The notes under the pieces were generated by a model, which saw only the letters and a program-made list of their open reading frames with translations, had not been told where the DNA came from and made no database searches. A program made the position numbers and the translations under genes. A stretch of 26,498 bases of DNA from Candidatus Roizmanbacteria bacterium (GTDB taxonomy: Bacteria > Patescibacteriota > Microgenomatia > UBA1406 > GWC2-37-13): the NCBI GenBank assembly GCA_016206365.1, contig JACQRR010000102.1, positions 1-26,498 of the forward strand, read 5' to 3'. This document shows, one piece after another, positions 17,401-23,282 of this stretch; the stretch's first letter is position 1, and each line of letters starts with the position of its first letter.

Positions 17401-17551
17401 AAGATTATTTGCTACTTTCAGCCGCTTCTTAAGAATTATGTTAGCTCATTCAGAAAGTGGCACTTTAAGAATCAGAGAGGAACATGAAAAATTAATATCA
17501 CAATTCTCACCCACCAGCATTCAAGGAAAAGAATTTTATGCCAGGTTATAA
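11462..17551 (+). CDS. Giant GHKL-ATPase / HExxH zincin-like protein
   Basis: A 2029-residue protein of unknown function in one uninterrupted frame. The N-terminus has a complete GHKL ATPase (Hsp90/MutL/MORC type): N-box EAITN (E109, N113), G1 DNGKGM (140-145), G2 GQFGQG (167-172) and GT (227-228). A second, degenerate copy seems to lie around residues 1250-1480: VDFVGM (1303-1308) stands for G1 and SRFRMGW (1333-1339) for G2. The C-terminus has TTIHEGEH (HExxH at 1954-1958), a zinc-metallopeptidase motif, with H1974 as a possible further ligand. No signal peptide or membrane helix is evident, so it is probably cytosolic. The middle, rich in helices and charged residues, shows no domain I recognise. 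Base and codon use look like its neighbours. It follows ftsZ by 60 bp and meets mltG end to end. Functions to consider: chaperone-like remodelling ATPase, conflict-system protein, or division factor. Confidence 0.85.
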   Translation: MEEATTTEVIVHEQASERFRGATRLPGDFLDLLSLPEKPTFGSTFFVDQLVATQIKNPGYFERVITALKQGQDINGMLLSADNPFVRHIKDRLETEVAQFGNKSQVVQEAITNGAEAKKPSGESVAVDVNIDRNYLKIADNGKGMKFGVEFMQILRPHSGEEDKIRGQFGQGTKAYWRLLSDENSYMLVKSVTETGEAFTCQLGYTKEGRRYCKLLDYSEGVQAPSGTSIEFVNCAIGDPSSIVKEIGARVEDIDYAKIKCNGAEVNQKAVEGKKYEGGNGSKIIVASTPENISSDMQVRVNVRGETLWESDFSDSKAEDSRAKPRLIIDLSKEAMTAEARSLEHIRLTEQDRKALLSAIHSVATDGSLEPKDRAKILAALSRPFTFLQTKNTSTAIGDDLTRYIAEELIPLIKQENLGVVAVAPGIDKLDWGDDVLRVDQEAAKYLPAEARKKAAIAARGFAGETTLYEAPVKGRLEGDIFVEVGGKIFVNTALLEGTTDEWPIRARGLNTALKLRDDIGVDIKPVNGEFRSGPQSAKIVDVAEPEPLWPKGTTKLDLADLASAQKLGDQELTALETLQARVAISTPAEEPQTEAGTKEKEEMQQKLERLFPTLEDINKHIKDIFKLKIIGLLPKRADREIGQWNAREFTDLLLGGEENLDKELSSEKLPGLIQEWKNISSEETITNRVEAWQPILAGLSARGEQGIELAKNLEKALRDGKTLLDHFEYFFQASEYIFNSQEDTVQAARDRVKQLMNVSSAEEWHTRVGWIREEVKNLQSEQKPDFYRANILLGMKFSQADFSLLDTNYIHRFISHPAVKEILLDQRTKLELIWEEERRRDTFVLKFGTKEPTSDYDIKAHMIRDFVEITSLNNVPFIEDLPTLLNLDHSEKLSRIFDWFRIGRGSLDHQYLAWEIYSFSKFLKERNLTLDDLGRAIDILSHLKVENPFGMDYSVFNEAGRYSNFIDSLMELQKLEISDTRFAMLANLLDLLEQRVFENIADGKIVFFDHLSLNNSSESKRHVRFLLSRHLLPYLNLPQELWLKEATRWLGNFTGTEESLNNLSWSDIEGPVANPVLVANRLNITSNHPQGETLLKELTKSFALNTVRYKRILEIAKYLCEKFPEKQWGPKEFHLYYDKLIRNDGRNKVGKEIDSVEEYGIDIPAYIRSDNYSQDEIRLLGLESQVTSDWLEGKDIVSKSTHKLSDQAAIFILAKSQGEQLGWNTLVDSLEHPSEDLTQIDRRWVQRDLSAAINSQGGGPLRFWNEWRQNSQNASLKLPPEQRKALVATGVDQNGRRFAQMVDFVGMKPEEALWSLPTVGFTSGETPTGSLSRFRMGWLTCLSGAAEVRVRTSIGDGKVTYLRFIPIRNEQGKVIDADVEAAVVNEQTGRITDMTWFAPPGIASWTQGKELDQTLKSSAKYLKPEELEIFQLDKPLSGDRLPEERSLLNKPITVADRLKDWELRLLGSDEAPLLLQGGFKIGERMPDGLERAIPSVIRRTLVGNGLTLALSIDRSIALNKSRDRIEKEDELVENNSDLVTAMAVRGLAQMIIKGQISTAKEDAVRGKSPLAYDFNKDFLDRSILPCDRRILNSLELLADGEVPNLNFLRSDSDESDRQTITMAVNLPLIKSGVDGIDECFSIVDLLTIRAGASFLLEGSLPDNLSVYEMIKPLVKESENGELLLSDQALKLLLDNSKILNQAKMRALWAVQSLKPLENRISSFIQRLTNALARLKSTTKVDASKTWQSAMTTNLAAINSREAPSSATELGRLTTGAKAILAGVSTAAGGGSLTETEDGRLGIHLHRKRGGQKESPDENTPIELSEHDRLKLSSSGLKAMATLREAVQIGQTQEQEAVSPDKFLNRRRWPDAGVYPAIAAWATMVLKVAYGRDVNLDEDIGFYIDPTGQSSAHGAGKRIAFNLLEERYARLMEQALRGDTSALLASSLAGTTIHEGEHLEESGKSEVWTGKDTHDLVFKQRLFATFSRFLRIMLAHSESGTLRIREEHEKLISQFSPTSIQGKEFYARL

Positions 17552-17564
17552 ATCATTTTTCACT

Positions 17565-18527
17565 TTACTTCAAATATTTTCTTATATTTTCGTTGTGTTC
17601 TTCGAGCGTTTTGGCAAAATGGAGGCGGCCGGATTTATCTGAGACATAGTAAAAATTTGGCGCGTTTGGATCGGCGTCAATCACGGCTTTAATAGCTGCC
17701 AGCCCTGGATTGGCAATCGGACCGGGAGGAAACCCGGCATTTTTGTAGGTATTGTAGGGAGAATCTATTTCTAAATCGTCCAAACTTAACTCTTTTTTCC
17801 ACCAATTTTTTTCGTCTGCTTGATAACCCAATGCATACTGCACTGTTGCGTCAACATCAAGTTTTATACCGTCTTCTAAACGCCTTAGAAGTACGCTTGC
17901 GACTTTCTTTCGATCTTCTTCGAAGCGCGCCTCTCTTTCTACCAATGAAGCCAATGTAACGACTTCTTCAACAGTAAGATTTCTTTCTCTTGCTTTTTGT
18001 TTTAACTCATCGTTAAAGCGACGATCAAAATTATCTGCAAAAATTTTAATCACAGCGACGGCTGTTGCGGTTTTAGGTACAAGGTAGGTATCGGGGAAGA
18101 GGTAGCCTTCTCTTGCATATTTTATAAATTCAGTCTCTGGGATATTTAGATTTTGGGATACAACCTGTGCAACTTCTTCCTTTCGCATTCCTTCAATTAA
18201 AGTTACCCAGACATCCAAAGTACCATGAGTAAGTGCTTTAGTTATTTCGTGTGTATCCATCGCAGGCGAAAGACGAAAGTCGCCTGCCTGAATTTTTCTT
18301 TCAATCCCAAATCTCTTTACAACTAAATAAAAAATTATTTTGTTGCGAATAAGTTTTTGATCAGATAAATTGTTTGCGATACTGCTTAAATTTTCACCCG
18401 GTTTGATAACAAATATTTTACTTTCCCTACTATTTCTATCCGCAGGTAGAGTCCCTTCTTTATAATAGAGGTAAAAACCACCCATAAAAATTAAAAGCAA
18501 GCTTAATAAAACAATTAATCGTCTCAT
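17565..18527 (-). CDS. mltG: Endolytic murein transglycosylase MltG (YceG-like)
   Basis: Membrane-anchored lytic transglycosylase of 320 residues that cuts nascent glycan strands. One N-terminal helix (about 3-21) anchors it. A LysM-like segment follows (IFVIKPGENLSSIANNL, about 38-54), then the YceG catalytic domain with EGYLFPDTY, ASLVEREA (catalytic Glu197 by analogy with the E. coli enzyme) and DSPYNTYKNAGFPPGPIANPG. An AAGGA sequence 4 bp before the ATG is one of the few Shine-Dalgarno-like sites in the window. It is the last gene of the leftward murJ-phosphorylase-mltG group, 20 bp after the phosphorylase, and converges on the giant gene with only 13 bp between stops and no clear terminator. 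Confidence 0.95.
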   Translation of the reverse strand: MRRLIVLLSLLLIFMGGFYLYYKEGTLPADRNSRESKIFVIKPGENLSSIANNLSDQKLIRNKIIFYLVVKRFGIERKIQAGDFRLSPAMDTHEITKALTHGTLDVWVTLIEGMRKEEVAQVVSQNLNIPETEFIKYAREGYLFPDTYLVPKTATAVAVIKIFADNFDRRFNDELKQKARERNLTVEEVVTLASLVEREARFEEDRKKVASVLLRRLEDGIKLDVDATVQYALGYQADEKNWWKKELSLDDLEIDSPYNTYKNAGFPPGPIANPGLAAIKAVIDADPNAPNFYYVSDKSGRLHFAKTLEEHNENIRKYLK

Positions 18528-18547
18528 AATTCCTTGTTATTCCGCTT

Positions 18548-19801
18548 CTATTCTATCTCATACACCGGAAAATTTCTAAAGCTGACTTCGGCTTCTTTTA
18601 ATCGATACCTATCTTTAGCATAAAACCGCATAATCGGTTCTCGCTTGTCTACAAACTCGTCTAACTTCTTTAAAAGATAGAGACCAGCATATTTATCAGC
18701 CGGTGCGCCTAGTATTTTTGCAAGTATATTCAGATTATAGTTGTTTATCTCTTTAATTTTACCAAATCTAGGGGACTGAATCTCCAATGTCCGAGCTCTT
18801 ATTTTAAAAGTTTCAGATGATACCTGATCGTCACCGGCTTGAGCTTTTATAATTTCTTTAAACTTTTTTAGAGCCAAACCCTCGGTTAGAATCCGTCTTG
18901 CCTCATCTTCTCCACTTTTTTTTACCTTCAAATCTACAAAACAAAGATCAAGCAGCTTTCCCGCTAGTCGCAAAGCTTTTGCTTCAAGCTTTAAAGGCCG
19001 TTCTGGTTTTTGCTCCAATATGTATAAAACGTCTCGCGCTTCAAGGGCCGGTCCTACGCCTCTTCCTGACGGTTCTAGCGTTTCATTCACATCAAAGGCC
19101 ACCTTAATCTTAAATCTGCGCGCCAGCTCCTTGAACTTTTCTCTTACTTTGTCGGCGTCATGAAAATGTCGTATTTTCATTGTTTTACCAACTGGCATGT
19201 CGAGAATCAAATGAGTCGTCCCTATGGCGACTTTTTTTGCCATGATTGAAATGATAATTTTGTCGAAAGATTCAAATGAAAGAGGTTCCTCTACTTTAAT
19301 GATTACGTCGTCAGCTGGGGCAATTTTGAGATATTCATTCCAAGCTATGCAGCCTCCAACTTTTTCTATTATCTTTGTAACCTCTTTAGCTGTTAAATTC
19401 ACTTTTGCCAAAACTTCCATAGTATCTGCTGTACCCGATGGACTGGTTATGGCTCGTGAAGATATTTTTGGAATTTTTATTCCCGCAGCAGCAATAATTG
19501 GCACAATAATCATCGTAGTTCTAGTTCCAGCTACTCCCCCAGTCGAATGTTTATCGGCGACTATTCCCTCGAAATGAAGACGCTTTCCTGTCTCAACCAT
19601 TGCCTTAGTAAAATAATAAAGTTCTTCCTCAGAATATCCTTCCTTAAAAGAAGAGGCGACAAAATATGTCATCAGTATGTCGCTTAATTTTCTATTGGTA
19701 ATCTCTTCCATCAAGTCATATATTTCTCTGTAGGTCAATTTTTTCCCCAATAGTTTTTTTTGAATCGATTTTATTGCGCTTAACTCTTTATCATTACTCA
19801 T
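18548..19801 (-). CDS. Nucleoside/nucleotide phosphorylase, AMP phosphorylase-like
   Basis: A 417-residue member of the thymidine phosphorylase/anthranilate phosphoribosyltransferase-like fold, expected to use phosphate to split a nucleoside or nucleoside monophosphate. The phosphate-binding segment DKHSTGGVAGTRTT (83-96) and the block SSRAITSPSGTADTMEVLA (114-132) match the archaeal AMP phosphorylase/thymidine phosphorylase branch rather than the DeoA of E. coli, which has GRGLGHTGGTLDKLE in the latter place. AMP phosphorylases are usually near 500 residues with an extra N-terminal domain; here that domain is missing. Its start overlaps the murJ end by 8 bp, so it is co-transcribed with wall genes despite an unrelated function. 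Substrate cannot be settled from sequence alone. Confidence 0.82.
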   Translation of the reverse strand: MSNDKELSAIKSIQKKLLGKKLTYREIYDLMEEITNRKLSDILMTYFVASSFKEGYSEEELYYFTKAMVETGKRLHFEGIVADKHSTGGVAGTRTTMIIVPIIAAAGIKIPKISSRAITSPSGTADTMEVLAKVNLTAKEVTKIIEKVGGCIAWNEYLKIAPADDVIIKVEEPLSFESFDKIIISIMAKKVAIGTTHLILDMPVGKTMKIRHFHDADKVREKFKELARRFKIKVAFDVNETLEPSGRGVGPALEARDVLYILEQKPERPLKLEAKALRLAGKLLDLCFVDLKVKKSGEDEARRILTEGLALKKFKEIIKAQAGDDQVSSETFKIRARTLEIQSPRFGKIKEINNYNLNILAKILGAPADKYAGLYLLKKLDEFVDKREPIMRFYAKDRYRLKEAEVSFRNFPVYEIE

Positions 19802-21422
19802 AGACTGTATAAAATTCTACAACTTTCTTTTGATATTCTTTGGCTTTCAATAGAAGCTTACTTACTAAATAAATCTCTCTCACATCCAAAAGCCAAGATA
19901 TAAATAAGTAGAGAGCTAAATAGATAATTCCACCAGTTAAAAGTAAAAAAAATACGTTGATTGTATAAGAAGTATTAAATACAAGCCCATCCATGAACTT
20001 CATCGAATAATATACGATAACAGAAGAAATAAATGTAGCCAAGACCATCTTCATAGATTCAACAACCAGCAAACGAAAGTCCAAACCGTCAATTTTTTTA
20101 GCCAGGATCAGAAATAAAAGAATAACATTTAAGATCATAGCTAAAGAGAACGAACCAGCCAGAAACCAAACCGGCAGTCTAAAAATCATAACAAATACTA
20201 TACTCAAAATAGTGTTGAGACCGATAGTTAACACGCTAATGTAAAAAGGCGTCTTTGTATCCATAAATGCATAAAAACAGCGAGTGAGAAAATAGTAAAT
20301 TGTGTGGAAAGGTAGCGATAATGAAAAATAGGACAAGGTTATCGCTGTTGCAACTGTGGCTTCCCAATCAAATTTCTGTCCGCCAAAAAATAAACGCACC
20401 AACGGAGTTCTGGAAAAAATAAAAAAACTCGCAATCGGGATAGTAAAAAAGAAAAGATTTAAAACCGAGTCGACAATAATTTTTTTAAATTCCTCAATTT
20501 TTTTTCCTTGAAATATTTCAGTTAGGTAGGGAAGAGAAGCTTGTCCAAAGGCTATCCCGACGACTGAAACCGGAAGAAGCTGCAGGTGTTGTGCAAAGTA
20601 AAAAACTGTATATGATCCTGCTCCCAGAAGCGTTGTAAGTACAAGATCAATTGTCGCATCGATCTGCGCAAATATTACCGTTAGTGCTCGCGGTATAACG
20701 ACCCGCAAAAATTCCAGCATCGCCGAAGTCTTTTTTAATACAAAGTAATAGTTAAAGTTTGAGTTAGTCAGAATTGGCAACTGAATTATGACAAACAAAA
20801 TGGCACCGATTACAACTCCAAATATCGGGGCCAAAAGATAAAAAGACGAACTGAAAATTAGAGCGCTTATAATAATAGTCAGGTTATAAAGAATGGGAGC
20901 AAACCCAGGCAAAAAAAACATTTTGTTAGCCTGTCCTATCCCCGTTAAAAAGTTACCTAATATCAGCAGCGGGAGTTGTCCAACCAGTAGCAATCTTGAA
21001 TAAAGGATTATTCCTTCTATCTTCTGTCTATCAAATCCTGGAGTAATAGCCGGAACAATCAAATTCATCGAAATAAAAAGAATAACGATGAAAACACACA
21101 TCAAGAGAAAAATTAAGTTCATTATCGAAGAAATATTCAGGCTTAATTCTTCTTTGTCGTTTTGATATCTTATAAAAAGAGGGATGATAGTGCTTGTTAA
21201 GGCTCCGGTTATTAATATTTCAAAGACAAGATCGGGTATTCTAAATGAGGCTAAAAATAAGTCTAACTCTTCCTTAGTGAATAACCCCGATAATGTCCGA
21301 TAACGTAAAAATCCGAATAATCGCGAAATAACTATCATCACTGCAATCAGCAAAGCCGAAGAAAACATGCTCGTTTGCTTGGCGAATATAAACCGCCTTG
21401 TCCTATCAATTATTTTGTTCAT
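19794..21422 (-). CDS. murJ: Lipid II flippase MurJ (MviN)
   Basis: Polytopic MOP-superfamily membrane protein of 542 residues that flips lipid II outward. Start chosen at MNKIIDRTRRFIF; 42 further open codons upstream look like non-coding sequence and overlap the promoter. The N-terminus has the family's signature pattern, SALLIAVMIVISRLFGFLRYRTL, followed by FLASFRIPDLVFEIL and ALTSTIIPLF. Later helices include the TLLGAGSYTVFYFAQHLQLLPVSVVGIAFGQASLPYL block, typical of MurJ. It is the first gene of the leftward group murJ-phosphorylase-mltG, diverging from mraZ across 146 bp. A TATAAT lies 9 bp before the ATG. Confidence 0.95.
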   Translation of the reverse strand: MNKIIDRTRRFIFAKQTSMFSSALLIAVMIVISRLFGFLRYRTLSGLFTKEELDLFLASFRIPDLVFEILITGALTSTIIPLFIRYQNDKEELSLNISSIMNLIFLLMCVFIVILFISMNLIVPAITPGFDRQKIEGIILYSRLLLVGQLPLLILGNFLTGIGQANKMFFLPGFAPILYNLTIIISALIFSSSFYLLAPIFGVVIGAILFVIIQLPILTNSNFNYYFVLKKTSAMLEFLRVVIPRALTVIFAQIDATIDLVLTTLLGAGSYTVFYFAQHLQLLPVSVVGIAFGQASLPYLTEIFQGKKIEEFKKIIVDSVLNLFFFTIPIASFFIFSRTPLVRLFFGGQKFDWEATVATAITLSYFSLSLPFHTIYYFLTRCFYAFMDTKTPFYISVLTIGLNTILSIVFVMIFRLPVWFLAGSFSLAMILNVILLFLILAKKIDGLDFRLLVVESMKMVLATFISSVIVYYSMKFMDGLVFNTSYTINVFFLLLTGGIIYLALYLFISWLLDVREIYLVSKLLLKAKEYQKKVVEFYTVYE

Positions 21423-21431
21423 TTCAATGTA

Positions 21432-21453
21432 ATTATAAACTAAAGTCCTTAGT
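21432..21453 (-). promoter_or_regulatory. Putative murJ -10 box with adjoining dyad
   Basis: On the minus strand a TATAAT (21432-21437) lies 9 bp before the murJ ATG. Immediately upstream, in the spacer, is an imperfect dyad with AACTAA and TTAGTT arms around a 5-base centre. The -35 region is poor. The dyad could be an operator; read on the plus strand it also resembles a very weak terminator, followed by a T-run. Confidence 0.4.
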
Positions 21454-21531
21454 TTTTTATATCTATGTAAATCCCAAGTTAAAATCAGACATTTAGAGTC
21501 ATCAAATAATTCAGAACACAATTGGTAGGCC

Positions 21532-21560
21532 TTGACAAAAGTCCTCAAATGGATTTAAAT
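21532..21560 (+). promoter_or_regulatory. Putative mraZ/dcw promoter
   Basis: A consensus -35 box TTGACA (21532-21537), a 17-bp spacer and TTAAAT (21555-21560) lie 8 bp before the mraZ ATG at 21569. The transcript would have almost no leader, and no Shine-Dalgarno sequence is present. The -10 box sits between the first two MraZ-like TGG repeats. Confidence 0.6.
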
Positions 21561-21573
21561 GGAATAATATGGT
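21547..21573 (+). promoter_or_regulatory. Putative MraZ operator: three 10-bp-spaced TGG repeats
   Basis: AAATGGA (21547-21553), AAATGGA (21557-21563) and ATATGGT (21567-21573) repeat with an exact 10-bp period. E. coli MraZ binds three TGGG repeats with the same 10-bp period in its own promoter. Here the repeats span the -10 box and the start codon of mraZ itself, so bound MraZ could block both polymerase and ribosome. The family rule is known; its use here is inferred. Confidence 0.6.
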
Positions 21574-22006
21574 GTTTTTCGGTGAATATGAGGTTTCCTT
21601 TTCCGGAATAGGAAGAATCGTATTACCAAAAAAAATTAGGGCACTCTTAAAAGGAAACATTTTCATTCTAGCGAAAGGAAGTATTAATTGTTTAGCCGGA
21701 TATGACAGAGAAAACTGGGAAAAACGCACTCAAGAACTCTTACAGTCTTCTCTATTGGAAGATAGTAATGCAGATAAGAAACGATTTGTATTCTCATCTA
21801 TTGTCTATCCAGAAATTGACGATCAAGGAAGATTTGTTATCCCAAAAAACCTATTAAAACATGCCGGATTAAACAACAAAGCAACAATTATCGGTGTCGG
21901 GGATCACTTTGAAATTTGGGAACCACAAAAGTGGAATGCGTACTTAAAGCAAATCCACCCGCAGGCTATAGTCCCTTTAGGGAGTGGACAGGCACGAAAA
22001 TTGTAA
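21569..22006 (+). CDS. mraZ: Transcriptional regulator MraZ
   Basis: DNA-binding protein of 145 residues with two AbrB/MazE-like half domains; in other bacteria it represses the dcw operon it heads. The first repeat begins FFGEYEVSFSGIGRIVLPKKIRALL and the second has EIDDQGRFVIPKNLLKHAGL followed by IGVGDHFEIWEPQKW, both clear family signatures. The start at MVFFGEYE agrees with the usual N-terminus. It is the first gene of the rightward mraZ-rsmH-ftsL-ftsI-murE block and ends 3 bp before rsmH. A candidate MraZ operator overlaps its own start codon. Confidence 0.96.
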   Translation: MVFFGEYEVSFSGIGRIVLPKKIRALLKGNIFILAKGSINCLAGYDRENWEKRTQELLQSSLLEDSNADKKRFVFSSIVYPEIDDQGRFVIPKNLLKHAGLNNKATIIGVGDHFEIWEPQKWNAYLKQIHPQAIVPLGSGQARKL

Positions 22007-22009
22007 AAA

Positions 22010-22942
22010 ATGCATACTCCAGTACTTTTAAAAGAAGCCATTGAGGGACTCAACGTCCGACAAAATGGTCTCTATATCGACGCGACTGTCGGAGAAGGCG
22101 GACATTTGTTTGAAATTACAAAACGAGGGGGGAAAGCTTTAGGTATTGATTGGGACGAAAAACAAATAAACCGCTTAAACGTCATTCTGGGAAGGAGCGA
22201 AAGCGACGACTCCAGAATCGTAGTTAATAACAACGATTCCGGACAAGTCTTTCGACAAGCTCAAGACACTGAGCAAAGTCGAAGTGCCGGAATGACAAAC
22301 AATATAATATTAGTTCAGGGTAATTTTGCAGATATTGAAGAGATCGCTAAGAAGAACAAATTCTATCCTGTTGACGGCGTTATTTTTGATTTAGGCTTGT
22401 CGATGGGACAAATTGACAATTCGAAAAGAGGTTTTTCCTATAATAACTTGGCTGAAAGACTAGACATGAGATTAGATTCCAGATTAAAGACGACGGCGGC
22501 AGATTTAATTAATAGTTTAAACCAAGATCAAATTTATGAAATTTTGGCTCGTTATGGTGAAGAGATCAATTCTTTGGCAATTAGTCGAGCTCTTGTTCGC
22601 GCCCGTTCCTTAAAAAAAATCAAAACAGTTGGAGACGTAGTCAAGATAATAGATAGGGCGATAGAAAAGAAAGATAAACGTACATATGCTCGGGTTTTCC
22701 AAGCTTTACGAATCGCCGTCAACAATGAGCTTAAGAATCTGAAAAAAGGACTAGAAGGAACTTTGAAGATTACTAAGAAAGATGGACGAATTGTTGTGAT
22801 TTCCTTTCATTCTTTGGAAGATAGAATTGTAAAGCAATTTATAAAGCAAAATAATCTTAGACAAATGCATAAGAAGGTTATCAAGTCAAATTACGAAAAA
22901 GTTTTTGAGCGTTCTGCAAAGTTAAGAATTATTGAGCGTTAA
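22010..22942 (+). CDS. rsmH: 16S rRNA m4C1402 methyltransferase RsmH (MraW)
   Basis: SAM-dependent methyltransferase of 310 residues that N4-methylates C1402 of 16S rRNA. SAM motif DATVGEGGH (24-32), GIDWDE (45-50), then VQGNFADIEEI, GVIFDLGLSMGQID, RGFSYNNLAERLDMRLD and the C-terminal VVISFHSLEDRIVKQF are all present. Between QINRLN and NIILVQGNF there is a 40-residue insert not seen in the family, polar and unlike the rest. Its DNA (22181-22296) is a double-hairpin repeat of the kind found between genes in this window. Removing 120 bp restores a 270-residue protein in frame. It begins 3 bp after mraZ without a Shine-Dalgarno sequence. Confidence 0.94.
   Translation: MHTPVLLKEAIEGLNVRQNGLYIDATVGEGGHLFEITKRGGKALGIDWDEKQINRLNVILGRSESDDSRIVVNNNDSGQVFRQAQDTEQSRSAGMTNNIILVQGNFADIEEIAKKNKFYPVDGVIFDLGLSMGQIDNSKRGFSYNNLAERLDMRLDSRLKTTAADLINSLNQDQIYEILARYGEEINSLAISRALVRARSLKKIKTVGDVVKIIDRAIEKKDKRTYARVFQALRIAVNNELKNLKKGLEGTLKITKKDGRIVVISFHSLEDRIVKQFIKQNNLRQMHKKVIKSNYEKVFERSAKLRIIER
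22181..22296. repeat. Double-hairpin repeat element inserted in rsmH
   Basis: The 116-bp element runs from GTCATTCTGG to CCGGAATGAC. It has an internal CCAGAATC and GATTCCGG, giving two hairpins in the same order as the intergenic element at 10173-10227. AAAC occurs directly on both sides (22177-22180 and 22297-22300), as for a 4-bp target duplication. Element plus one duplicate is 120 bp, exactly 40 codons, and the frame is open throughout. Confidence 0.8.
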
Positions 22943-23006
22943 TCAAATTGAGTTGTAATTTTGCATTATTAATTTTGATTTTAAATTTAGCCAACATCAC
23001 ATTGAT

Positions 23007-23282
23007 ATGATATCTAAAGGGAAATACTTAATTTGGCTCATCTTCAGCATTTTGTTAGTTAGTAATGTCTTTGTCTTCCTCCATAGTATGAAGCTAAGCG
23101 ATAAAATTAATCATTTTGAAAAAGAAATAAAAAATCTACATCAAGAAAACTTGACTCTCGAAAACAAAATTTATGCAGTAGACTCTCTGCAATACGCTGC
23201 CTCAATTGCTGCGCAATTCGATTTTAACCAAAAGGCTCAACCCATGTATCTTGAGAATCTCAAATATGCTCGAGGTCAATGA
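23007..23282 (+). CDS. ftsL: FtsL-like division protein
   Basis: A 91-residue bitopic membrane protein: short basic N-terminus, one helix at about residues 8-27 (LIWLIFSILLVSNVFVFLHS), then a heptad-rich coiled coil (about 30-60) and a short extracytoplasmic tail. FtsL/DivIC proteins are poorly conserved in sequence, so the call rests on this topology, the size, and the position between rsmH and ftsI, where ftsL lies in classical dcw clusters. Its stop overlaps the ftsI start (ATGA). The 64 bp before it hold AT-rich sequence with no clear site. It would bridge FtsQ and the FtsW-FtsI pair. Confidence 0.75.
   Translation: MISKGKYLIWLIFSILLVSNVFVFLHSMKLSDKINHFEKEIKNLHQENLTLENKIYAVDSLQYAASIAAQFDFNQKAQPMYLENLKYARGQ

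Noticed and set aside
11462..17551. Giant gene as recently acquired foreign DNA
   Set aside because: Base composition and codon choice look like the neighbouring genes, and no integrase, att-like repeats or tRNA border it; older transfer cannot be excluded.
17552..17564. Bidirectional terminator between the giant gene and mltG
   Set aside because: Only 13 bp with a short T-run and no stem; nothing supports a terminator.
19224..19577. Open frame antisense to the phosphorylase gene
   Set aside because: It overlaps conserved active-site codons of a well-supported gene and has no motif or promoter of its own.
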